In this document: positions 1 through 11,889 of the stretch, piece by piece
Numbering within the stretch: the first letter of the stretch is position 1
Layout: the number at the start of each line of letters is the position of its first letter
Notes under the pieces: model-generated
What the model saw: the letters and a program-made list of their open reading frames with translations, nothing else
Databases searched by the model: none
Told to the model about the DNA's origin: nothing
Made by a program: the position numbers and the translations under genes
Assembly (NCBI RefSeq): GCF_023065955.2
Contig: NW_026623050.1
Location: 24,882,501-24,946,500 of the forward strand
Length of the DNA: 64,000 nucleotides
Origin: Ursus arctos
Taxonomy: Eukaryota > Chordata > Mammalia > Carnivora > Ursidae
Reading direction: 5' to 3'

Positions 1-194
1 ACATTACTAATTAATTTCAAAGAATGTTTTCTTTGGGCATAATTTTACAAATATTCTTTGAGAACCTAGTTCAAGGCGCTTTGTAAAGGATAATGTCCTC
101 AATAAGGCAGGGGGTTCTCAGGAGCAGTGAGGACAATGATTTTAAAAGGTCCCTCAGATTTTTATATGTGTTATTCCAGGAGCTTTCCTTAATG

Positions 195-455
195 TTTTTT
201 TTTTTTTTAAAGATTTATTTATTTATTTATTTATTTGAGAGAGAGAGAGCACAAGCAGGAAGGAGGGGCAGAGGGAAAGGGAGAAGCAGACTCCCTGCTG
301 AGCAGGGAGCCCGAGGGGGCTCGATGTGGGGCTCGATGTGGGGCTCGATGTGGGGCTCGATGTGGGGCTCGATGTGGGGCTCGATCCCAGGACCCTGGGA
401 TCATGACCTGAGACAAAGGCAGATTCTTAACCAACTGAGCCACCGAGGAGCCCCA
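195..455 (-). mobile_element. Can-SINE with internal 12-bp repeat expansion
   Basis: Poly-T and attt repeats at the left, then GA-rich body, then a tRNA-like head ending gagccaccgaggagcccc: a minus-strand Can-SINE, sense to RORA. Flanked by a perfect 9-bp target-site duplication TCCTTAATG at 186-194 and 456-464. Five exact 12-bp copies inside it are listed separately. Confidence 0.95.
319..388. repeat. 12-bp tandem repeat (gctcgatgtggg)x5 inside a Can-SINE
   Basis: Copies at 319-330, 331-342, 343-354, 355-366 and 367-378 are identical, followed by a partial copy gctcgatccc that rejoins the normal SINE sequence. Normal copies carry the unit once, so this is a local expansion. Confidence 0.97.
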
Positions 456-464
456 TCCTTAATG

Positions 465-2930
465 GGGTTTTAAGGAAGAGATTAAGAGAGAGAAAACCAA
501 TCCTGAAAGTGGCAATCAGGCTACCTTCAGTCTAACCTCCATCAGGGAGTCAGGAGGCTGGGGAGCCTTTAGTTCCTCGGGATACCAGTCTCTCACTCTT
601 CTCCTAAGCTAACAAATAGCCGTGTGGCATCTTCACCCTCACGGACTTTGCCAGGATCCACATTTTATTGAACTACAACTGAAAAATGGGGAGCAGGAAA
701 GGAGAGAATGGAAAGCCCCAAGGGCCAACAAACAAATTTCCTAAACCAATGATGCATTTTAACATTCTAGGAATTTAAATTCATATTAACTGTTATTTGA
801 ATTAACGTTCGGTCTGTCTAGTGAGAGAGTAATTGCTGAAACTGGAGGAAACTGGTCACACAGACTTCAGGCAATAGACATAAATGGCCAGTGGGCCAAG
901 GGGTCTGAGGTCACAAGTGGCAGATCTAAGAAGGAGTTCCCCAGGAATGCTGCCACTCACTTCACTCTAGGGAAGTTGTCTCTCCCCAATTGCAGCAAGC
1001 CAAAACCATCCCTAGAAGAAAAGCACGGGGACAAGAAAATAGGTCGCAGTTCTATACATTCTTCAGCAGTAGCTCATAAACCTTCAAAAGTAAAATTTAG
1101 GGAAAACCCATTTTTATAGCCCCAAACGCGCGAAACCGAAAAACGGGATAAAACACGGGTGGTTCCAAAGGACTTCTCACCGGGAAAGCTTCAGTCCCAC
1201 CACCAGCACTTCCATCGAATTCCCCACCCAGCCCTGGTCTTGAACCCCACGGCTGAGTCAGTGAGGACTACCCAGCAGAGAAACAGAGAGCTCTGTGCCC
1301 GACTGCAGAAACGGCACTGAGCCAACCCACACCCAAACTCGGTGGCATCTTAGTGATTTCTGAACTGGTGGCTGAAGTCAGAATTCTCCGGTGATCACTA
1401 TCAGGTTATGACAACGAAAGTCACTATTCTAGGAGTTTCCCTTCTTTCCCCCTCCCTTCGGCTTCCCACACTCACTGCTCGCCCTGCAGTTTTGTTAGTC
1501 AGGGCGTAGTAATTCTGACACAGCCGGAACCGTGCGCTCTCGGGAGGGGGGGCGAGATCTGGCTAGGGGACACGCGCTGGGTGTGCGAGGTGTCTCCGTG
1601 CGGAGGCAGAGCCGGCCTTGAAATGTCCTCTGTTTTCCTTGTGGCTGTCGTTCACCACGTTAATTTCCTGGAAGAAGAGAATCAGCGCCTGGTATTTTCT
1701 TCCCCGCAAATTTACTGGCACCAACCTCTCACCCAGAACGAGGATTGGTCTTGCAAACAGCGATGCTGTCCTTGTCACTAACTTCTTTGAACTACTTCTT
1801 TGGCAACCGCTCTCAGGGCCGGCGTGCCCATAAAGACAAGTTTGTCACTTTGTAGTCACTTTTCTGGTTGTTGTTGTTGTTCTTAAAGAAAAACAGCCTG
1901 GCCTGGTTCCTTCTCTTACCTTACTCACCATATTAACCATTGCTTCTTTTCAAAAATCGAAGTTACCTTTCCAGAAGAACAATGGCCACTAATGGAGACC
2001 ACTGCTACAGGAGTGGAAAGCCGTTCCAGAAGAGAGATTACAGATTAGTTTTTGGCAGTGACAGCATTTTTGGCACAGACATTTAGCCTCCCCAGCAGAC
2101 TGCTGTGAAGGGGCAATGTCCACGTGGAAGCATCCCTCCTCGTACATTTGTTAAAATAGAATCAGCCTCATTACCTAATAATGCAAATGACTTTGGAGGA
2201 AACTCTGAGTCTCCTATTTTATCTCTCCTTACAAGACTGTTCAATTAGAGTGGACGTTGTGGAAATTCTGATTTCATTACCCATCACCGCTGCATTAAAA
2301 TATGCTTTCTGATGTCATGCTCCGAAATAAACTAAGTTGTTTGCTACAACTACCTACACACAAATTAGAAAATTATACGACAAGGAGTTTAATACAGCCT
2401 GTAGCTGGGACACAGGTAATTACTGAAAGTAGTTGTTCGCATGGTTTCTGGTTTCGCAGTAAAAGAAGACGACTTGAAAGGACTCCGTGGTTTTGATGCT
2501 CTTCTGAAATGAAAACATTTAGTGAGTGCGTAGCATAGGGTTGTCATTAATGTCAGCCATGCGAGAACACTGTCTCCAGGAACACTCCAGTCATACCCCA
2601 TAGAGACCATGACTTTCCACCCTCCGGCATTTCGGGCATTGTGCTGGTACTTCTCCAAAAGAGAATCTTTGGGCAAGCCGTTCTAGGTAATCAAACACGT
2701 ATAACACTCTTAAACCAACAGGTGGTCTCAGTTTGCTAAAGGTGGTCAAGAATCGCCACGGAAGAACGCGTTCCTTTCTGAGAAACGCAAAGCTGACGAT
2801 GACAGCTAACGATGACAATCTCGAACTTCGGCAAGCGAGAAGTATGAACACGCCATTTAAAGGTGTAGAGTGTTGGTTCGAAATAATGTGGCGGATAAAA
2901 ATATGGAAATATCAGATTAGCTTTACTGCA

Positions 2931-2934
<4 letters not shown>
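465..2934. other. Intronic sequence, no gene seen
   Basis: Mixed-composition sequence with no recognised exon or young repeat. 1440-1830 is somewhat richer in CpG and open in both strands, which gives short overlapping frames without family resemblance. Confidence 0.6.

Positions 2935-2935
<1 letters not shown>

Positions 2936-2972
<37 letters not shown>
2936..2972. repeat. (TA)n microsatellite
   Basis: Uninterrupted TA dinucleotide run of about 17-18 copies followed by acacatac. Confidence 0.98.
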
Positions 2973-2976
<4 letters not shown>

Positions 2977-2977
<1 letters not shown>

Positions 2978-4653
2978 CAGTTTAACAAAGTTTTCTTGAT
3001 GAAAGCAGAAAAATCCCCGGCACCCTTCACGCGTTTGATGACAGGGAGCATCTTTTCTGTACCGTGTCTGCTGCCTGACAATATCGCAGACGAGCAACAA
3101 ATACTATACTCACTCCCAAAGTTATAAGGAATGAGGAATTTAACATGTTGTGTTGAGTGGAATTAATAGTATGACATTAGAAAGAACTGCTAGGTACTTT
3201 CTGGCTCCATGCAATCCAGTTTGGCACAAGAGAGAAGAAAGTAAAGCTATTTTCTTAGCTGGGGGTAAGCATTAGGAAGTGGTATTCGCTATCATATGGC
3301 CGGGGTGTTTTGTGGTTGCTCTTATTTTCCTCTCCCCATTCGTTGCCCACGAATTCATTTAAGAAATAAACAAGGCATAAGGGAATAGGCTAAATATGTA
3401 ACAGTATTTGCTGTAGTCTTTGGTTTTAAACACTCTAAGAGACAGGGACCAAACGTGGGATAAGAAAATATTTTGTAATTTCTCAGGAAATCACATATTT
3501 GTCGTGCTGGCTACGGTGGTTACATACCACTTTTAATACCACTTTTTTATTGCTGTGTTTTTTAAACACTCAAGGTGAATTCTCACAAAGAGATTGCCTG
3601 GGTGTTGGGGGGTGGGGTGGGCATCTGGTGATAACTCTTGTAATAATCTCTTTATTTCACTCATTTTCTGTGCTTTCTAATTATAAACACAAACTTTTAT
3701 GTCTCTCTCCATCCTCTTGCACTTCCTTTCTAATCTATAAAACGAAACAAAACGATGTATTTTTAACTTGTATTGTGAAATAGCCACAAACGGGACTCCA
3801 GGGGTTCATAAACCCTGCTCTACATGGAAATGTCTGATTTTCTTCCAGCCATCAATTAAACCACAAGGACAATGTAGCTCATTCTATAAAATAAAATATT
3901 AAGTGATATTTGACAACTAAATGGCCAAAGATTATAATCGTTTATATCTGAGCTGCTTTTGACCTAGTAAAATGTATAGGAGAGGAACACCTAAGACTTA
4001 AAAATCCAGATGGAAGTTTTAATGTTTTAAACTGTTCATATCCACCCCAAACACATTCATTTAAAAAAATAATGTTTAAAGCCAAAGAAGTTATGGTCTG
4101 TGTATCTATGGTTTCCCCCTTTAGTGTTCACTAAAAAGACTATTAAAGTTCTGTTTTTTTGCTACAGAATCGTATCTGGAAAATATCAATAGAAGTGTTA
4201 TCAGTTATCAATTCTCCTCATTTGGACATTAAAGGGATTAAAGTTATTGTCAGCACACAGTAAGCTTTCACTGGAAAATAAATTAATCCTTCTTGATGTT
4301 GTTTTCCTCAAGGACAGTCAGAAAAAGATGTAAATGGATGTACAGATTATCATGTAAATATTGGCTCTCAAAGGAGATGATGAAGGAATCTAAATAAGGC
4401 TACCTTAATTCTGAAATAATAAAAGTTCAAACAATGAATGGCTGAATTCACACCTCAAAATTACACCAAATACCAGCTTACAAAAATAAGTTTTCAATTG
4501 TGTGGAACCATTACCACGCTGACAGAAAACAAAAGAAGCATTTTGCAGAACCATGCTGGTTTTGCTGCTCTTTCTGCTCATTTAGTTTGTGCAGAAGACT
4601 CACTGTGTGGACCACTTGTTTCTCATCACACTAAACAAACGCCTTTAGAAGAA
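2977..4653. other. AT-rich intronic sequence, no gene seen
   Basis: No recognised exon, RNA gene or repeat; short poly-A and poly-T runs only. Confidence 0.55.
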
Positions 4654-4663
4654 GACAAGCTAG

Positions 4664-4876
4664 GGCCACCTGGGGGGCTCAGCTGGTTAAGCGGCTGCCT
4701 TTGGTGCAGGTCATGATCTAAGGGTTCTGGGATCAAGACCCTGGGGCGCGGGGGGCGGGGGGCGGGCTCCATACTCACTGGGGAGGTTTGCTTATCTCTC
4801 TCCCTCTGCCCCCCCCACCTGTTTTCACTCTCTCAAATAAGCAAATAAAATCTTAAAAAAAGAGGAAGACGACAAC
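4664..4876 (+). mobile_element. Can-SINE (plus strand, antisense to RORA)
   Basis: Head gccacctggggggctcag, tRNA-like promoter region, CT-rich middle and tail aataaaatcttaaaaaaa. Perfect 10-bp target-site duplication GACAAGCTAG at 4654-4663 and 4877-4886. The C/G-rich 4741-4765 segment is an expanded GGGGC stretch. Confidence 0.95.
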
Positions 4877-4886
4877 GACAAGCTAG

Positions 4887-6165
4887 TCATGAACTAGGTA
4901 GTACACCGTCTTGCAGATTTCTGCAAGGAGATTTCACAGGATTCCATAAGTGAAATCAATTAAGTAAAATCTATGGCTAGACAGGGACTATACAACACAA
5001 TGCGTCCATGTGGAATATACCGTGCACGTTTATTTTTCAGCATTTAGAAATGACTGGTGAGAGTGATACAGCACGCCCTTGCCGGTAGTCCTCTTGTAAC
5101 CTGATGTAAATGCAGGCTGCATAACAGCTTTACCACTCTGACCTCAATGCGGAGTAAAATGACAGATAACAAGAAAACAGAAGCTAGTCACTTACACAAA
5201 TAAGTGATTTTGATGCTTTGGCTCATTCTGGCCCCTGCTCAGTTCCCACACCTTGGTCAGGAGATGTGGCTTTCGTGAAAACCTGCTATTTCTAAGGTTT
5301 AACATATTAAACATAGTTTGGGCATATGAAGAGTCATCTTAGCTCTCGTTTCATTAATAATCGCAGTAAGAGTCCATTCCCCACATGAACTGTCGTCAGC
5401 AAGGAAGTTAAAAGGTCTTGAACAATTTCTCCTACTGCCCTTCAGTGAGACCTTACTGGCCTCCTTCCTTGCCTGAAGACCCTTCCCCGCGTTAGACAAT
5501 CCAGGTAGAGGTGCTCCCTCTCATGAATCATAGTTTCTGTTTTGTTTAGCTTGTTCTAAACAGCTCAACCAAACCAAATTACAGAACTCCAGACCTGTAA
5601 AGACCTCTGAGCTGATCCAATCGAACCCATTACTTTTCAGCCAAGGCAACTGAGGCTTGGAGAGGCAAAGTGACTGTTCCAAGATTACCAAGCTGGGGTG
5701 AGTGAGACCCAAGAGAAACCACCACCCACATCTGCTCACTCTCCTACCATCTTTCAGCTAGGTTTATCCCAACCTCCCCATTTCACAGATGAAAAAAACA
5801 GAACCAGGGTTAACAGAAATCACTCACGTGAGAGGAGTGAGCAAAGGTTAGTTTATCGGGGTGGTGAGCTGAGGCCTGGGCAGCCACAGGGGGCCTGACC
5901 TTGAGGACAGGAAACAGAGGACCATTCATGGGTCATGCTGGTGGTGGTGGTAGGGCGAGGCAGCAAGCTTTGTCACCACAGGCAGAATCCTGGGCAGCTG
6001 GGGGTGGAGAGAGTTATCAGGAGAGAAAACCCCAACAGACTGGGAAAATGGCGGGTGTGCCAAAGGGGAAGATGACATTGAAATACAGTTGTGTCCACTT
6101 GACATTTTCCCCCAGCCCCAGTCCTAGCCACAAGCAGGCTATAACATTTCTAGAAGTACAGAAGC
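4887..6165. other. Intronic sequence with a MIR-like relic
   Basis: No gene seen. About 5570-5720 resembles an old MIR read on the minus strand (acagatgaggaaactgaggc-type core, here 'caaggcaactgaggcttggagagg'). Confidence 0.5.
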
Positions 6166-6179
6166 TAACCTTGACTTTT

Positions 6180-6372
6180 TTTTTTTTTAAGATCTTATTA
6201 TTTGAGAGAGAAAGAGCAAGCATGAGCAGGGTTAGGGGTAGAGGGAGAGGGGGAGGGAGAAGCAGACTCCATGCTGAGTAGGGAGCCCAACACAGGGCTT
6301 GATCCCAGGACCCCGAGATCATGACCTGAGCCGAAGATAGGCGCTTAACCGACTGAGCCACCTAGGTGCCCC
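6180..6372 (-). mobile_element. Can-SINE
   Basis: Poly-T left end, GA-rich body and head gagccacctaggtgcccc. Imperfect 14-bp flanking duplication taaccttgactttt / taaacttgcctttt at 6166-6179 and 6373-6386, two differences. Confidence 0.93.
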
Positions 6373-6399
6373 TAAACTTGCCTTTTAAAGGTCCCCCTT

Positions 6400-6660
6400 A
6401 ATACCTGTCCTGGGGACCATAGGAAATAAAAAACCAGAGGCATCCCTACTCTCTCCCCCGAAGTTGTCTGCTACTATAATTCCTGGATTCATTCTTCATA
6501 GCATTTATCACTCCCTGGAATGCTGCATATTTATTAGCTGTCTCCACACATTTAGAATGGATGGTAGAAAGAATAGGGACCTTTCTTCCTCATCCTGTAT
6601 TCCAAGTGTCTAGCTCAGTGCCTGACACACACAGATGCTCCAAAGGAATGATTACATTAG
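6400..6660 (+). mobile_element. L2 LINE relic (3' end)
   Basis: Diverged text ending 'tctagctcagtgcctgacacacacagatgctc', the signature 3' end of L2 (cagtgcctggcacatagtaggtgctcaataaat). Confidence 0.6.
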
Positions 6661-9600
6661 AGAACCCTATCACCTGCTTCTAGCATGTAATCTCTGTTAC
6701 TCTAGAGAGGAACAAGAAGGTTGCTAAAGATATTGTACAGACAGCCCTGGACATTTCCTGCTAGCATGGAAACTCTGTGGCAAGAACCAAAATAAAAGGA
6801 TACCTAATTTATCAAAAAATGAAACAAAAAAATCAACTGGGCAAGCATCCTTTTCTGAACTACATTTACCAGAAGCTGTAACTCAAAGATGCCAAAGGAG
6901 TTCACAGGATTAAAAAAAAAGGTGAGGGGCTGGAGGTGAGGGGGCAGGGTCACTGTCACAGAGAGAAAGGTAGTAACTGGCCTTCTGACATCAAGGGCTG
7001 GTCCACCGTGGTCAGCACCCGGACACTCCGTGTGTACTGTTAGGTGACAAGGAGTGGCTTTAGAGAGAAATTCGAGCCCAAATGCTACGTCAGCCACTTA
7101 ACTAGTTCAGTAATCACGGGCAGGTTATTTCACCGTTCCAATCCTCGATTTCCTTGACTGTACCAGAGAGAGCAGTAACTATTTCATAGGGCTGTTACGC
7201 GGCTCCGATGCAAGAATGCCTCTAAGTAATTAGCTCAGTGCCCGGCACACAATGGTAGTCACTATTACTATTATTATATGAGCTATCGGTATTTTTATCT
7301 AATCTCAGATAACACTCAATAATTGAAGTTAATCTCCATCTGCTTTTCTGAACCAAGAATTACTGCTTTATCCTGGGATTACTATAAGGTCAAGGTGGCA
7401 AGTGGGTTTCAGCTCATTTCCTAAGTCAGATGGATTTCTCATGAATGCTTTGGATGCTGGCTGAGGTGCACTGTGCTGTGATTGATTGTGACGTCTGCCA
7501 AGGGTGTGGGGCCAGGCTTGCTGGTTCTAATATTAGAATCGGTAAGCCTCTTCCAGCGTCACAGAGACTAACAGCTATGTTAATAGTACGTAACAAAGCA
7601 CAAAGAAATGGGAAGAATGAGCGAAGAGGGGCTCTGGGTTCTAATTCTAAGCTTTGCAACTCACTGGCTAAATGATTTCGATAGTCACTTCTTCATAAAG
7701 TCACTTCCTATTCAAATCCTGTGATTGGCCAATATTGATTTTAAAAATGTAAGTAAAAAAAAGAAAGAGGGCAGGGCCTGACCTACAGGAAATCCTTGAT
7801 GGTTACTTGTTGAGATCATTTGAAAGAAAAATAAAAGTCCAAGGCTATCATACAGAAAAGTAACAGTTAAATATTTTCTGTCCTCATTCAAAAACTTTGA
7901 CTCTTCCTACCAGTGAAGAATATATTTGAAAGGAGAAAAAAAAAATTACAATATTTTTGGCACTAAAAAAAAAAAATCAGCTATGCTTAGGGTTGCTGCA
8001 AGAAAGACAAGGCTGTTGAGAACATGGCAGCTCTTTAATAACCAAGGCATCATTTAAAAATAGCTGGAATTAATTACAGAGCTAATGACCCATTGAAAGG
8101 CTTATTTAAATACCAAAGCCAGTACTGAACAATCATGGAAAATATGGCTTAAAAGGGTTTTAGAGAACAGAAACCAGGAACAGCAGTTGAAACAAAAACC
8201 ACATTATCCTAGAACACTAACTACTCTGGTGAGAAACATTCAGGATGTGAAAATCTCAGGGGAGTTCTCACACTGGGTAAGAGAAGCCACGAGGATCAAC
8301 AGAGAGACAAGAAGATGACCCATTCAGTCACCTGCCTGGAGAAGAAGGGCCTCTATTCAGCATTCGCCCCTTGAGGACAGCCCTTCACCAACAGCCCCCA
8401 TCCCCTAGGCTTTCCTCCCCGCTTCCAACCCTTTGCTTTTCTGACGCACCTACCCATTTTTAATGTGCCATAGGATAAAATGAAAATTTCCGGAGAGAGG
8501 AAATATATATTTTAATAAGTCTCTGTGGCTATTTTAGAGTGGCATTATCTCCATGAGCTTCCTGTGTCCTGGTCCTCTGTGCCTCCCATCCACACCATCA
8601 TGAGCCGAAGAGGAGGTGCTAATGTTCTTCGGCGTGCCCTACTTGCCAAGCAAAAGTGATACCACTGCAGTTCTTAGCTTCTCTCTGTACCAAAATGGCC
8701 TTTCTGCACGTCAGTATCCTGGGAGCACGCCGGGTGGCCAGAGCTGGAATAGTTTCATGACTTCATTCATGCCCATTTATTAAATGCATTACTCTTAACC
8801 CTTATTTACTAGAGCCCAGACGTGCCTTGTCGTCGCCTTGCTAAGTTAAACGTGTAATGGAATCAAAAGGTTCCAAAGCCCTTGAGATCTCAGTGTGGGG
8901 ATGTGGGGGTGGAAGTGAGGCACTCTTGACGTATATTGGTTTCAAGGAGCAAATATAAATTTTAGTATAAATTGCTGCTCACAATAACGCTTTTAAACCA
9001 GCAATTATTTATACTGTACTACTCGAGGAACCCTATAATTATTCTGAAAGCGCTTGCCAACGTCTACCCTGTTTCATAATTGCCAACACAGCCTTGTTCA
9101 AAAGAATTAGTGGCTATGGTAAAATTCTGTTTGGTATTAGGTGACTGTTTGAAAGAAGAAGTGATTGCACGATGTCGCGATATTTAAGCAGAATGGGGCC
9201 GGGGAAAGGGAAGGAAAAGCCAATTGTCTTGATTCACAGGTGGGAAGAGAAAGAAGGCGGTGGGTAGGAGGACACTCATATTGTTTGAAGTTCTTTTTTT
9301 TTTTTTTTTTAACTTCTTTTCTAAGAAAAACTGTCATCTGTTGAGCAAAATGACTTTAAGGAAACTTTTTAAAAAAAGTTTCATGTGGTAGTTTTTGAAA
9401 GAAGAATGATAACCCACTTCTCCCTCTTCTTCACTCCCACCCGCCCAGAAAATATTTTTCCACTTCCGGCCTTTACTCCCAATATTCGTAAGTGAATCTG
9501 GTAGTGATTGTAGAACCGCAGCCTACACATCTTGAAACACCCATCTGTGTAGGTCACTTGACTTTGTTGACCTATTTTCTGCCTTTTCCTTCTGTTACAC

Positions 9601-9923
9601 AAATTTCCCGCACTTGAAAGAGTGGTTTCCCTCTACTTTCCAATGAAGCCAGACAGCAGAGGGATTTCAAGTTACCTGAAATTGAAAGCTTTTGGGATAA
9701 CTGGCATTTCGGGGGAGTTTTATGAAAAAAAAAAAAAAAAAGGGATCCATCCTGCACGTCCCTCTCATTTTCATCTCATGCTCTCTCTCCTTCTAGACCC
9801 ACTCCATTGCAGACCAGGACATCATGTTCCCTCTCCATCCCCAAACGAAATCTACTCTCAAAGCTGAAGGTGCTGTGGATTGTTTCATAAATAGAAACAG
9901 GGAGGAGGAAAAACTGGCCAGAG
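6660..9923. other. Intronic sequence, no gene seen; MIR relic inside
   Basis: A MIR-like relic occupies about 7090-7285. 9290-9312 is a poly-T run and 9726-9743 a poly-A run. Short open frames (for example 7445-7675) show no family resemblance. Confidence 0.55.
7090..7285 (+). mobile_element. MIR SINE relic
   Basis: Recognisable order: gccacttaactag, gggcaggttatttcac, tcgatttccttgactgtacc, atttcatagggctgtta, and tagctcagtgcccggcacaca. These match the MIR core and 3' end with heavy divergence. Confidence 0.75.
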
Positions 9924-9934
9924 CAATAACTTCT

Positions 9935-10164
9935 TCTTCTTTTAAAAGATTTTATTTATTTATTTATTGGAGAGAGAGAGAGAGCGCATTCGCACGAGCC
10001 CACCCATCAGTGAGTGGGGGGAGGGGCAGAGGGAGAGAGAATCTTAAGCAGACTCCACGCTGAGTGTGGAACCCGACACAGGGCTTGATCCCACCACCGG
10101 GAGGTCATTACCTGAGCCAAAACCAAGAGTCAGACGCTCAACCAGCTGAGCCACCCAGGCGCCT
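9935..10164 (-). mobile_element. Can-SINE
   Basis: A+T-rich left end (tttaaaagattttatttattt), GA body and head gagccacccaggcgcctc. Perfect 11-bp target-site duplication CAATAACTTCT at 9924-9934 and 10165-10175. Confidence 0.96.
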
Positions 10165-10175
10165 CAATAACTTCT

Positions 10176-11674
10176 GAATTTAAACCATTTATTTAACTTC
10201 CTCCAATGCCCCTTCAAAATCTTTTGTGAACCCATCACATAAAAGTAGAGACCTAAAGCAGTTCTCTAAAATAAGTTTTGTATTACCTATCTAAATATTT
10301 TAGGGAAATGTGTTTCCTGCTCTGAGAGTCTAGGTTATTTTCTTAGTTCTAATTACTTTGCGGGTAAAGATGCTGCCATTGATGGCTCCCTGCAGTTCTG
10401 AGAAGGTGCTTTGGGTGAATGTGCCTACAGGAATAAGCGAAAGTCAGCATCCCTAGTCCATTAGCCACAACTGAAGTCCTCTATGCCTGGAAGTTCATGG
10501 CTTGCCCTCTCTCTTCATCATTTCAGGTTCCACGGGAGGCGCCATCTTTGATTCAAACCTCATTTCCTCCTTAAAGCCTTCTAAGATGAAGAAATCTTAC
10601 ACATTATAATAGATGTTTCTTTTTACCATTCAGGTGTCCAGTTTGAACTTCCTTATCTTCTTTTCGTGAATATGTTGCCTTGCCATTATCTCTCCAGGAA
10701 CAATTGTTTGTCTACCCCAACTCAAAGATAAATGGCCAGGAACAGATTTATTAGAGCATATATCACTGCATCGTCCTCAAATGTTGGAACATCCCCAAAT
10801 GTTTGGACAGCGATAAGTACCCAGTAAATGCTCTTTAAATAGCCAACCCTGACTGGTTTAATCCCACTGTCACTGAATATGCCTTTTTACTCCTTTTGTT
10901 CTAAAGAAATTTCTCTTCCTCCTACTTGCTGGCAGGAAGAATTTTCTGCTACCTGCATTTTCTTTCTGCCGAGCACTCTGATTCCGTGAAGGTTGAGCTT
11001 CAAGTTGCCATGGCAGAATCTGCATTATCCCTCTATAGTCATACCTAAAATTAGCCCAGTTTTTCGAGATCTAAAATGCACACAAGTTGTTACAATTACC
11101 TGGGAACTAGAGAGTGGGCTTTCTGGCCCTAGAAGACGATGTGCAAGATGACACATAGGGTTTAGCCTTCATTTGGAAGGAGCAAAAATCACAGAGGTCG
11201 TGGTTCCACGACAGGAGGGGCCAGAGCAGTGAACAGCGTGTTTTGGCTATGTTACTTTGTACTATTATGTAATGAGATACAAGCTCAGCCTCGATGGAGT
11301 TTAAATAACCAGAGTCAACTGTTACAAACTCTGGGATGGGAAGATAAACACAGGAAATTCTGTCCTTGGTCCTCTGGTTAATGAAGCCCACCATTCACCA
11401 AGAGCACATTCCCTTGGGCTACAAGAGAAACATCTTGCAAACTGGAAACAAATAGAAGTCATTTTCTAGATGATTCTCTCAAAGAATCCAATGAAGCAAA
11501 TTCCCCTAACTCAGAAAACTTTGTGAATATTATGTATTTTAGAGCACCCCAGAGCAAACAGCAGTGAATCCCAGCTGATGAGAGCCCTAAAAAGTAATCT
11601 GGGATAGCTGAATTTTCAAATAGCCGGAATTTTATCCAAGAAAGCACATCAAAACTAAGAGGGTAGTTATCTTA
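10176..11674. other. Intronic sequence with L2-like relic
   Basis: About 10730-10850 ('cagatttattagagcatatatcactgc ... gataagtacccagtaaatgctc') resembles a diverged L2 3' end. No exon recognised elsewhere. Confidence 0.5.
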
Positions 11675-11683
11675 AACATTTTT

Positions 11684-11880
11684 TAAAGATTTTATTTATT
11701 TGAGAGAGAAAGAGAGAGAGTGCCTGCACAAGCCGGGGGAGGGGCAGAGAGAGAGAGAGAGAAGCAGACTCCCTGCTGAGCAGGGAGCCCGATGTGGGGC
11801 TCGATCCCAAGACCCTAAGATCATGACCTGAGCAGCAGGCAGACACCCGACCAACTGAGCCACACAGGCGCCCCATCCGG
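11684..11880 (-). mobile_element. Can-SINE
   Basis: Poly-T/attt left end, GA-rich body and head gagccacacaggcgcccc. Flanking aacattttt at about 11675-11683 and 11881-11889. Confidence 0.94.
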
Positions 11881-11889
11881 AACATTTTT

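Noticed and set aside
93..473. 126-codon ORF with SMWG repeats as a repeat protein
   Set aside because: It is read-through of a Can-SINE with an internal 12-bp expansion.
8600..8659. 19-codon Arg-rich micro-ORF (MSRRGGANVLRRALLAKQK)
   Set aside because: Isolated in intron on the strand opposite RORA, no supporting promoter, splice or conservation evidence; short ORFs this size are common by chance.
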